This document shows positions 23,786 through 34,936 of a DNA stretch of 64,000 nt, piece after piece. The translations under genes and the position numbers were made by a program. The notes below the pieces were generated by a model. That model worked only from the letters and a program-made list of their open reading frames with translations. It was not told where the DNA came from and did not search any database. Origin of the DNA: Diphasiastrum complanatum (lineage: Eukaryota > Streptophyta > Lycopodiopsida > Lycopodiales > Lycopodiaceae); the NCBI GenBank assembly GCA_029204225.1, contig CM055100.1, positions 52,989,763-53,053,762 on the forward strand. The letters are read 5' to 3'. The first letter of the stretch is position 1, and every line of letters begins with the position of its first letter.

Positions 23786-25195
23786 CAGTAGTCCCCCTTA
23801 AGGTCACGATTGGTGCCTTGGTATTTTCGTCATGTTCAACATGTTGAAGAACTTCTGGTGTCTGATCCTAGGAAGCGCTTTGGTGAAGATGTCTGTGACC
23901 ATTTCTGCTGTGGAGCAGTATTGAATGATCACTTGCCCTGAGAAAACTTTCTCCCGAATGAAATGATACTGGATTTCTATGTGCTTGGATTTGCCATGAA
24001 ATTTGGGATTCAGTGATAGTGAAATACAACTTAAGTTGTCACACATAATGGTGGTAGCATTCAATTGAGTGTGATATAAGTCGTGAAGAAATGACCTGAT
24101 CCATACAGTTTCTTTTGAAACTTGACATGCTGCAATGTACTCTGCCTCTGCCGAAGAAAGCGCAACTGATTTTTGCTTCCTTGAGTTCCACCAAATCGGT
24201 CCCCTTGCCAGATAGAAACAGAACCCAGAGGTAGATTTTCTGGTAGAGACTATTCCTCCCCAATATGAGTCGGAGTAGCCTCGCAGGACGAGTGGGTCGA
24301 TATCATTTCCATTATAACATAAAATGTGGTCTAAACTTCCCTGAATATATCTCAGCACTCTCTTTAATGCTTTCCAATGAGAGATCCTAGGATTAGACAT
24401 GAATTGACTTAACGTGCTAACAGTATATGCTAAATTTGGTCTAGTGCACAACATTGCATACATTAGAGATCCGATTAGTGAATGATAAGGGTATTTCGCT
24501 AAGTCGAGTACTTCACTAGCAGTCTCAGCACAAGAAGGTTTAATCAATACAATACTTGGATCCATTGGGGTATCAATTGGTTTGCAATTAGACATATGAA
24601 ACTTTTCTAAAATGCCTTTTAGATATGCCTGCTGGCTAAGATAGATCTTCTTCTGAAGTCAATCTCTAGTAATGTGAATTCCTTGCAAAGAATGAATAGC
24701 TCCTAAATCAGTCATGTCAAATTCCTTTGAAAACTCTTAGTAGTGTGCAGAAGAGAAGTGTCATCTAACAAAATAAATGCATCATCTATGTAAAGAGCTA
24801 TGTGAACTGAATTGGTGCCTATATGCTTTGAATAAACTTTACAGTCAACTGAATTGTTTGCAAATCCTAATTGAATGCGATAAGAGTTGATTCTATCGAA
24901 CCATGCTCTTGCGGCCTGTTTCAGACCGTAGATTGCTTTGTGCGGCTTGCACACTTTGTGCTCTTGGCCTTTGACTTCGAATCCTTTCGGTTGGAAGGTA
25001 TACAGCTCCTCTTCGACATTGTCATTATGAAATGTTGTCTTGACATCCATTTGGTGCATTTTGAGGTCTTCTGCGGCTGCTAACGCAATGAGAGTCCTGA
25101 TTGACTGCATTTTGACAACAGGACTGAAAATTTATTGATAATCCACTCTTTGGACTTGAGTGAATCCTTTAGCCACCAGCCGTGCTTTCCATTTT
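23786..25195 (-). pseudogene. Ty1/copia pol: RT and RNase H
   Basis: On the minus strand, 25110-24712 reads the RT front part (MQSIRTLIALAAAEDLKMHQ, MDVKTTF, KAIYGLKQAARAWFDRI, and YIDDAFIL in place of the usual YVDD-type motif). The segment 24595-23804 reads the RT end and RNase H (CKPIDTPMDP, YPYHSLIGSLMYAM, GYSDSYWGG, VALSSAEAEYIAACQ, CDNLSCISL, HIEIQYHFIRE). A purine tract (AAGGGGGAC) near 23790-23800 fits a polypurine tract before a 3' LTR. The frame breaks between the two parts. The upstream half ends abruptly near 25195. Confidence 0.88.
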
Positions 25196-25660
25196 GCAAT
25201 GGAAGCCGAGCGGTCGACAATACCTGTCATCAGACCAGACCAAGCTAGCTCGAACAGATCTGAAGAAATTCAAGAAGAGACATCATCGCATCCTGGTCAA
25301 CCCAACGTCCGCAGATCCTCACGGACTCGGACTGTTCCTGAGAGGTATGCACCTCAATCATTTTGGACTTCATCAGAAGAACCAGAGAGCCTAGCCGAAA
25401 CAATTAATTCCAAGGATGCTGCGAAGTGGCAAGAAGCTATGGAAGGCGAGTATAACTCACTTTTGACAAATCAGACCTGGACGTTGGTCGACTTCCCCAC
25501 TCATAAGAGAGTTATCAACAACAAGTGGATCTTCAAGAAGAAGAGTATACTTAGATCAGAGGGCACTATTCGATCTTTCCCTCCGATTTCGAGAGTATTG
25601 TTTCAGAAAGATCGCATATCTGAATGCACTCACACTATACATGCACTTTCGACTTGATCG
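25196..25660 (+). pseudogene. Ty1/copia integrase-RT linker on the opposite strand
   Basis: The plus strand reads RRSSRTRTVPERYAP, EPESLAETINSKDAAKWQEA, MEGEYNSLL, NQTWTLVDFP and NNKWIFKKK. This is the region that should lie upstream of the RT half found on the minus strand. It is head-to-head with that half, so an inversion or a second insertion is implied. Confidence 0.85.
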
Positions 25661-25979
25661 AATATCTTCCAATAAACAGAGTCATGTCTGTGTTGTCTCG
25701 ACTGCTTCATTTTATGTTTTGTCTGGTTCATTGCATGCATGTAACATAATTTGTAGGTTGAATTGTTCTTGTGACTAAAAATTAATGTCGATTGTAATGC
25801 TCTAGCTCCAACTTGCTTGACCTATTTGTGTTTCCACATTTTTATCGAATTCGTGTGTGTCTACAAAATCGATCATATCGATCCTTGCAACTTCGAAGCT
25901 CAGATCAAGTAGAGCTATCATCAATTTATCGACTATAGCTCGAATTCGATAGACGTAGATTCATGCATCGAGGAATCTT

Positions 25980-27440
25980 TCAAAATTTTCAACACAATCC
26001 ACTTAGTGAGATAATTTGTAGCCATGATAATATATGTAGCTCAAGTGCTACGAGCAACTAGATGAATTGGCCCAACATAATATAGCCCTCATTTTTTAAA
26101 TGGTGCTAATAAAGTCTTTACATCCACATATTGGATGTACAGGCTCATAGTTTGCCTTAGTTACTTGACAGGCCCCTTCGACAAACATCATAACACAACT
26201 CTTGATGTAGGCCTTAGTATCTTTATGAATGATAGGCCACCAAGAAGTGGATTATAATATTTTTTGTATTGTAATATTTACTACAAAATGATCTCCTTAG
26301 ATTGTGTCATGCAAAAGAGATAGTATGTGGTTTGTCAAATGGAAAATGCATCATTCTCAATCCACCCAATGTCAATAAAATTGACCTGCAATTAATTGAT
26401 GAAGTCTTACAACCCTTTATAACAAGCCTTCACTATTGTGCATTGAATAAAGATTCATTTGGTTGTCCTTGCATGAAATATTCAACAACTAATGTGGCCC
26501 CTTCGAATTTCGCATCAACATAAAACATAGCTGCATACGGTAAATCATCATCAACCTCTAAATTCTTACGTGTTCTCTTGATTTGTGAAACATGATTAGC
26601 CATGTAATGTTGCTTCTTCTTTCGTAATCCCATTTTTGATTTTTTTGATTTTCTTCTTTCGTACAACCAAGCTAAAATCAAATTCTTGCTAAAGTAATAA
26701 CCATCTCTTGATTCAACTAGTATTGCACATTTTGGTCACCAAATACAATAAGGACTGATGATTTGTGTAAATTGCAAAATGTGTTGTCATCAAAGAATGA
26801 CAAAATTTCTTTACTGCAACCACCATCACCAAGGCTTCATGCTCAATTGTTGAGTAATTGACTCACATCATTCAATTGCCATTTGACAAATCTAATTGCA
26901 AAATGTTTTTTAAATTCGCTTGGCTAAGTTAGTATCACCCCTATACCATACTTTAATGCATCTGTATGAACATAGAACTCAATTGTACAATTTGGTGGTC
27001 ATAAGACGGGTGTTGAAATTAGTGCCTCTTTCATCTTCTCGAATGTTGCCACAACATCTTCCGTCCAAAGTGGAGCAACAATCATAAGCTTGTATATAGT
27101 ACGTGCCAAGTCTGCAAATGCTAGTATGAAGATTCAGTAATATTTGTCATCGCATTTAAATATGCATACTTTGTTGATCATCCGTGGTGGTGGAAGATCC
27201 ATAATTATTCAACTTTTGACAAACAATTGGCTATGCCATGCCGAGATAGAATATGGCCCAAAATAAGATTGTGCATTACCTTGATTTAAGAGTATACTAA
27301 ATTTGTGATATTGTGCAAATACTTTTTCAGGATGAAGAGATGTAGATGTTCATCTAGGCCATCCTTTTTCAAATCACTTAGATGACTCGGACTTCATCAC
27401 TAATTTTCCCTGCCTCATCAATTAAGTGTGAGCCGATTGA
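25980..27440 (-). mobile_element. Heavily decayed Ty3/gypsy RNase H to integrase remnant
   Basis: Minus-strand fragments include APLWTEDVVATFEKMKEAL near 27060 and KKQHYMANHVSQIK with DDLPYAAMFYV near 26520-26620. These match the RNase H entry and the RNase H/integrase connection of gypsy elements. Many stops; no LTR was assigned. Confidence 0.6.
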
Positions 27441-27449
27441 TGATGATGA

Positions 27450-28335
27450 TGATTTGCTTTTTCATGTATCTGCTGAGAGTTTATTTACGTCTATTTTCTT
27501 GAAAGACTGACGGTTTGTTATCAGCACTGGCAGCATATATAGAAGATAATAAATAGAGGGAGGGAAGGGATTTAATGTATATATTGCTACTCTCTTGTAT
27601 CTTATCGCTCACTTCACTGGAAACGACAAGAATACTGTCCATCGCCTTATTAGCTATGCTGCTATTGCAAAGTGGAACGCATTCATTCCGTGTCTCCAAC
27701 AGAACAAACCACTGAAGGTTCAGATGTATTGAGGATGAGATAAATTGCCACTTGGATCCGCTCCGCAAGAATCGAGTTCGTTGAACAAGAGGTGAAGAAG
27801 CCAAGATAATGTGAAGCTTTGGATGGAAGTAAGTTTGTTTCTGTTTAATATTCGCTTAAATACATATTATCGTTTTTAAGCAAGCAAAGCAAACTGTCTG
27901 AAAGAATCTGGAAGACCCCTAGGGCTTCAGCATTCATGCAGTATGCAACGGAAAGTTGATAATGGTCAACTACGTAGCATCATTACAACCAAGAAGGACA
28001 TCCAAGAAATGTATGTGGAATGTAGAGCTCTATCTCCCCAGGGTTTGTTTGGGTTTGAAAGTTTTCTGTTACATTGCCAAAGAATGGCTTCTTGACTTGG
28101 TTTGAATGGAAGTAAGTTTGAAAGGATGCCTGGAGGGTGTGATAATTGACAATGCCGATTAAAAGCAGTAGAGTTGACTTTGCCGCCTCTCCTCCTAGAG
28201 CGAGGATCAGACCCGTCAGCCAAGACTGCAGTGTTCACCGTTTCTTTTCCTACAGCTAGTGTTCAATCCCTACGCTCGTCCACTTGCAGAAAGTGGTGGT
28301 TGCTCAAGAAGAGCGCATCCATTCAAGTTTTCTGC
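27450..28335 (+). promoter_or_regulatory. Probable promoter and 5' leader region of the PIP5K gene
   Basis: This unique-looking sequence lies between decayed gypsy sequence and the PIP5K start codon. No TATA box or other element could be assigned with confidence. The role is inferred only from position. Confidence 0.35.
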
Positions 28336-29672
28336 ATGTCTAGTCATCATGTGGTGCACGTTGACGATGAAGGTGAGCCGCAATGCGACATTGGAAATGA
28401 AAGAAAAGTGCATTCTCTTGGTCTTTCCTCAAAAATTTACGAAGGATCTATCCAAGTAGTGCCCGACATTTGTCCGAAACATTATTCTTTAGAAAGTCTA
28501 GCTCTCAGAAGTTTCTCTACAGTTGAAAAGGTTTTTGCAAATGGAGATTTCTACTGTGGTTCCTGGCAAAGCGGCTTACCTGACGGCACAGGCAAGTATC
28601 TTTGGTCAGATGGCTGTATGTACGAGGGCAAGTGGGAGAGAGGTAAAAAAACAGGACGGGGCAAAATTTCCTGGCCCTCAGGCGCCACCTACGAGGGAGA
28701 TTTTGTGGGGGGTTACATACACGGGCTGGGAACATATACAGGCGTTGATGGAACAACTTACAAAGGTAATTGGAGCGTCAACGTGAAGCATGGACTTGGG
28801 AGAATGAGATATGCCAATGGGGATGTTTATGAAGGCTCTTGGAATCAAGGCGTGCAGGATGGTCCTGGAAGATATGTTTGGGAACATGGAAGCATGTACA
28901 TGGGAAATTGGAGAGGGGGAGTCATGTCTGGAAGTGGTTTCCTGAAATGGGCTAGCGAAGATGTCTTTGATGGAGAGTGGTTGGATGGCGTAGAGCATGG
29001 GCACGGAGTTTACTACTGGGTAGATGGAAGTTGCTACTTGGGAACATGGAGGAGGGGATTGAAGGATGGAAAGGGAATTTATGTTCCTGCTGAAAGTCTG
29101 CCCTCTACTTCTAAGTCCACCACGACTGGTGTTTTCACTGATCATAGGCATCGATCTGAGTTGGTCGATGAACTAATTGCTGCTGGGGTTCTATACAAAG
29201 GTACACAGTCATTGTCATTTGATCATGGGTGGTCAGCTTTATCAAAATCTCGAAAAAGCAAGCGAAGATCGTCTTCAGAAAAGTTTCCATCCAAGAGTGT
29301 AGGGAGCTGGGATCAAACGTTGCTAAAGAATCTAAAGCTACAACGAAGATTTAGTCTTGAGGGATCTCTTGAGAGGCTCAGAAATTCGAATACAGATACC
29401 GGATTATTGACGACGAAGCAGCCAGTTTTGGAAGGAGAGGAGGGGCCTTTTTCTCAAGTCCATGTTGTCTCACAACCCCCCATTGTTGAAAGGGAGTATG
29501 TCCAAGGTGTGCTTATCAGTGAAGTTGTCAAACATCCAGCATCTTCTATTGCGCACAGAAATTTGAAGAAGAGGCAAAGACGTCAACAGAAAGAGATAAA
29601 ACGACCAGGGGAGACAATTTTTAAGGGTCACCGAAGTTATGATCTCATGCTTAGCCTGCAGCTTGGCATACG
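28336..29672 (+). CDS. PIP5K: PIP5K exon 1 (MORN repeats)
   Basis: This single long exon of 445 codons plus two bases encodes the whole MORN region and the linker. The donor is CG|GTACAC. Reading through the donor would stop within five codons, so the splice is required to continue the kinase domain. Confidence 0.92.
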
Positions 29673-32600
29673 GTACACATTTTCCTAGAACTGTCTATGA
29701 CATCTATTCAACTCTGGGTGGTAATTCTCTGCTTGAATTACGTATTTGGTTACATGAAACGCTTGTGGTTCCTTTCAAAACTACACGCTTATACTAGACA
29801 CGCATTCAGGAAAAGAGCAAAGATTTAAACTCCTTGCTTTGTACATATCCCTTTCTCAACTTCTTGTATGATGCTGCTTTTCAGACTTTGTTTTCTCATA
29901 TTTAGATGAAAAAGTTTTAGAGGAATTGGTAAGATGATTATAGTAAAGGCAGCAGGTAATGCATGTGGTAATCTGAAAAGTATTGTGTTGTCTCATGCGT
30001 CAGTCCATTTAGAACACAGCACGTTTTTCTTTTCGATCGAAAGCAAAATATTCTTCCTCGCTCTGCAGCATAGATTTCTGAAGGGCACAGATCTCTGAGC
30101 AGGGCCTGTCTGAGCTCTGGACATCTGAGCGGACATCTGGGGAGCGCACTTTTGTGGAACGGACATCTGGGAAAGCGGACCTCTCTCTTTCTCACACCTG
30201 AAGCTGTCTATCAACTGACATTCCCTGGAGCGATGGCTCCACGCAACAAACGAGGGGGAGGTAACTCCCCCCACTCTCCACCATGCCCTACTTTGGGAGA
30301 CCCAGAAAACACCCCCCTGTCCCTCACATCTGAGTTTTTGGTACCTGCTCCTGCCATCGTACCTGTTTTAAGTGTATCCACCGCATCCACTTCTGATCTG
30401 TCCACCGCATCTGCATCGGAATCCAAGACGGATGCTCGCCCTGCTGTCGAAACATTTGCAGTTAATCAATTGCCCACAGTCGATTATACCCCCTCCAAAC
30501 CTACTGAAGGCCTCTTTGTTTTTGACATCAGCTTTATTTGACAAGAAATCATCGGACTCAAAAGACAATTACACTCTTTTGAAATTGAGAACGGCAAGCT
30601 GATTTTGGATCTTTGTGGGGTTAAAAAGCGAATGGAGCAGCTTGAACAAGAAAATGTATATCTTAAGCAACGGATTGCGGAACATATCCCTCAAAAGAAT
30701 ATATTGGAGGAGACGTCGAACAAAATATCCAGCCTTGAGAAACAAGTGGAAGAAACGAAGACATGGGCAGCGTGTCTCAAAAACGATGGTAAGGTCGGAT
30801 CTTCAAGCTCGGTTCAACATGCAGTTATGAATTCTACACTAGAAGATGTCTTCTCTGAGCAAGAAAGAAGGGCTAAAAAAGCCTTTAATATCTGGGTTAG
30901 GGGGATTCCCGATGGGGATAAGCCCATTGAAGAGGCAAAAGACCTCCTTTTAACTAAGCTCACACACACCACGGATGGATTTGATACAGCTTGGAGAAGT
31001 AAGTTTGACACTAATGTCTTGTTTATCAAGTTTCGCTCTATGAACAGCCGCAACGCAGCTTTACGCCTTAGAGCCAAATTTAAAGGGACTTTTATTTTTA
31101 TGGATGATGACCTTACACACACACAATGGCAAGCCAGGAAACAAACTATCCAGGATGCAAATGCAAGAAATCAGCGGGTGGTTTTCATTGAAGGCAAACC
31201 AAAATTTTTTGATAAAATTTCTCAATAGGGATTTGGGGCTCTTGGGCAAAGGAGTAGCCCGAGATCCCCTCAGCCTTTACATATTGGTTTTTGGAATTGT
31301 AATGGCATACTATCATCTTCTTCAGCAGGTGACTTCCATTCTTTCATGCTGATAAGATATCCTTTTGTTAGCAGAGACTCATGAATCCTTATATAGACCG
31401 CTCCCATCCATACAGGATTGCACCTGGCACTCAGCGCATCGGCCCTTTGTGAGAGGGGAGACCTTCCGTGGTTCTGGTGGTGTTGCTTGTCTCACCAAGG
31501 ATGTTTTCAATTCTCATTTTAAACTGGTCAAAAGTGATCCATTTGCACGCTTTATTTGGTTTCAGTTCTCTGGTCACTGTTTGGGGCTTTCTCAGGACCT
31601 CTTTCTTGCAGTTTGTTACTTTGCACCACAGACATCATCTTTTGCAGATTTTGGTGGTGAGGCTCTCTCAGATGATATATTCAGCTTTGCAAAGCGAGGC
31701 TTTATTCTTTTAGCAGGGGATTTTAATGCTCGTACGAGCATCAGGCAAGCTGAGTTTTATGCAGAGAGTGATTTTCTACAGGTTCGCACATTAGATATGG
31801 GCTTTGACAGGACCTCACAGGATGCAGATACTCCAGCTACCCACTTTGGAGAGCGGCTGATTGGTTTAGCAGAGGCCCATTCCTTAACCATTTTGAATGG
31901 CCTTCCTTACTGGCCTTCGTCATATCATTTTACTTGTCACCCACATGGAGGAGGACATAGTGTTGTTGACTACTTCATTGGGTCACCGGCTTTGATCCCA
32001 TTTCTTCATACCTTCCGCATTATACCTCCTACCATTTCGGATCACTCCCTCCTACTTCTATCCCTTGGTCATCATAGTACCACAGTCACAACACACCGTC
32101 CCACTCATCACCATCGCCCGGTTTTCTCTCCATTTGGTTTCCCCCTTTACACCGAGTCCCTAGTTACTTTTCTCCAAGACTTCCCCTTCACCTTTTCAGT
32201 TGACCAACAAGCTATCTTTTTATCTCAGTCTCTTTTGCAATCTTCCAATACTACCTATCCTTCGAAAACCTTTCCTTCGCATAAACGCACTCACAACAAA
32301 TGGTATGATACAGAGTGCTTCTCATTGCATAAACAAGTTGTAAAACCAGATACCACTCTCCTCACACCCTAGCCTTGAAACAAAGAGAATATCACAAAGT
32401 GACTCTGAAAAAAAAGACAACTTATCTCCAGTCCTTGTGACAAAAACTTGTTGATGCTATTGCCTCCCCATCCTCCCATTTCTTTTGGCGGATGTTCTCT
32501 AAAAACCCTTATAAACCCGCTCCTATTGCTATTGAATCATGGATAAATTATGCTACTAAGCTTTATACAGTTGACTCTCTTTCCATTTCTCTTTCCCCAC

Positions 32601-34868
32601 GCCCTTCAGAATTCACCCTCTTTACCCCGTCCATGGTTGAAAACGCCATCCAAATTGGTCAAACCCAAAAAGCCACTGATGTTGACCTCCTAAGTATGGA
32701 CTTCCTAAAACCAGTTGCTCACATTATTGCCCCATACATTTCCCATATCTTTAACCAATCTGTCATCTTCGGTCTCCCCACATCGTGGTGCACCAACCTT
32801 TTACACCCTATCCTCAAAGCCGGGGATCCTTTGATTGTCGACAACTACCGCACTATTATGATCAGTCATACTATGGCCAAGCTATATGGATCCGTTTTAC
32901 AGTCTATTGTCAGCTTACGAGCAGAGACATAAGGGCTACATGCTATGGGACAGGCAGGTTTTCGCGCTGGCTACTCCACATCTGACCAGATATTTATCTT
33001 GAGATGCATTATTGAGGAGGCTAAGTTCAGGAAGCAGAGGGTTTATTGTTGCTTTGTGGATTTCCGCAAAGCCTTTGATTCTGTTCCGAAACACCTTTTA
33101 CTCTAGCGCTTAGCATCGCTTGGCTTTTCTCAGGAGATCATTGCTGCTATCATCACATTGTATGAGAGAGTGTTGGCCCGTTTTCGAGATGGTGATGGAT
33201 GGTCCTCTTACATTCATAGTACAGTGGGAGTTAAGCAGGGATGTCCTTTGTCCCCTACTCTCTTTGCTCTATATATTGATGATCTTGAGCGGATTATTAG
33301 GGAGGAGGGTGGAGATGGCTGTCCGTTAGCAGATATGATTATTCCTATTCTACTGTATGCAGATGACGTGATACTTCTATCGAGATCCGCATCTGGGCTT
33401 CAGCAGCACCTTGATGCTTTATATACTTTCTGCCAGACATGGGGTTTGATGGTGAACATTGGTAAGACTAAGGTCATGGTGTTCAACACCAATCGACAGC
33501 ATATGAGAGACACAATGTTCTACTATGATGGGCTTCCACTGGAGATAGTAGCCTCTTATACTTACTTAGGTGTCCTTTTTACTGGTCCATTGCTCACTTT
33601 TAGACCAGCTGCACTGTCTAGGCTCCGCAAGGGGCACTCTGCTCTTGTCCAGATGGAGAGGTTTTCTTCTATACACGCTGTCGCCTTTTTTCTGCCACTG
33701 TCTCTCCGGTGGCTCTATATTCAATAGAGACATGGTGTCCTGGCTTGTCCAGAGATACTTGGAGTGATATTTCACGTTTGCAGATCCTTATGCTTAGCCG
33801 GATGATCCGTGCGAAGCAGTCAGCTCCCCATGATATCATACCGGTAGAGTTTGCCTCACCACCGGTGATTGTCGAGGCTATATTGCGAATTATCACATTC
33901 ATTCATAGAGTCTCGGAGCTTGATTCATCCAGATATGTTGCTACAGCTTTCACATACGGGACACATGCATATATCCGCCAGCAGATTTACAGAGCTTACA
34001 TCAGCACAGTGTGGTCTCACCCAGATCCAGCACGGGTCAAGCTTCATTTTTATCACACTCATCTTCTTTAGCTGGATGTTTCCGGGCTTCCCATTCGACC
34101 GGGTTATTTGTCTCAGACGTTATCTTTCGGCCTGCGTTACCGTCTTGGTCAGTTTAGGGTCTCTTCTCACCAGCTTGCTATTGAGACAGGCAGATACACA
34201 GACACACCTCGACCACTACGGATTTGTTAGTGTTGCTCTTTACAGGAGATTGAGGATGAGTTCCATTTTATTTTCCGATGCCCAGTCTACTATGAGATCA
34301 GAGGCAGATACCATTGCTTATACAAAGATACTCCACTTACACTTGCTTCTTTCCTTGCCTTCTCAGATGCGAGATGTGTTGGTTTATTATTGCGAGAGAT
34401 GTTTACTCTCAGATCTTTCTTTTTATTGAATGTTTCTGATATGGATCATAGCCAGTCCCACATTACACACTTTTTCCAGAAGAGGGATAGAGATGAGACT
34501 TATGACAGTGAGTTAGACATTCCAGTACGACGACCGAAGCTCCAGCATCCTCTTTGCTCCTCCAGGCCCAGGGCTCTTCACCGGAGGCCAACACCTGCTT
34601 CTCATCGTATCACGCAGTTTTTTATATCCACTTAGCCAGTTAGCTAACTTATTTCAGTTTTCTCTTTCCCTCTGTGTAGTTGGTGGTTAAGCTACTGATG
34701 TTGTACCCTCAACAGAGTTGGAGGTTAAGCTTTGTTTTTCTCTCTGTTTTCTAGTGCTGGTTTAGCTGTTAGGAATAAGTCCTACATGGACAACGCTCCT
34801 TCTTTTTTGATGTACTCTCTACTTGTCTTATGTGCCCTTGGGTACTTAACAGGCATTGATATAATTCT

Positions 34869-34936
<68 letters not shown>

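Noticed and set aside
25160-25657. Possible host gene on the plus strand
   Set aside because: The motifs (EPESLAETINSKDAAKWQEA, NNKWIFKKK) are copia pol.
28174-28335. Upstream extension of the PIP5K reading frame
   Set aside because: The frame is open but has no ATG before 28336; the apparent start at 28174 is TTG, and this stretch is not conserved-looking.
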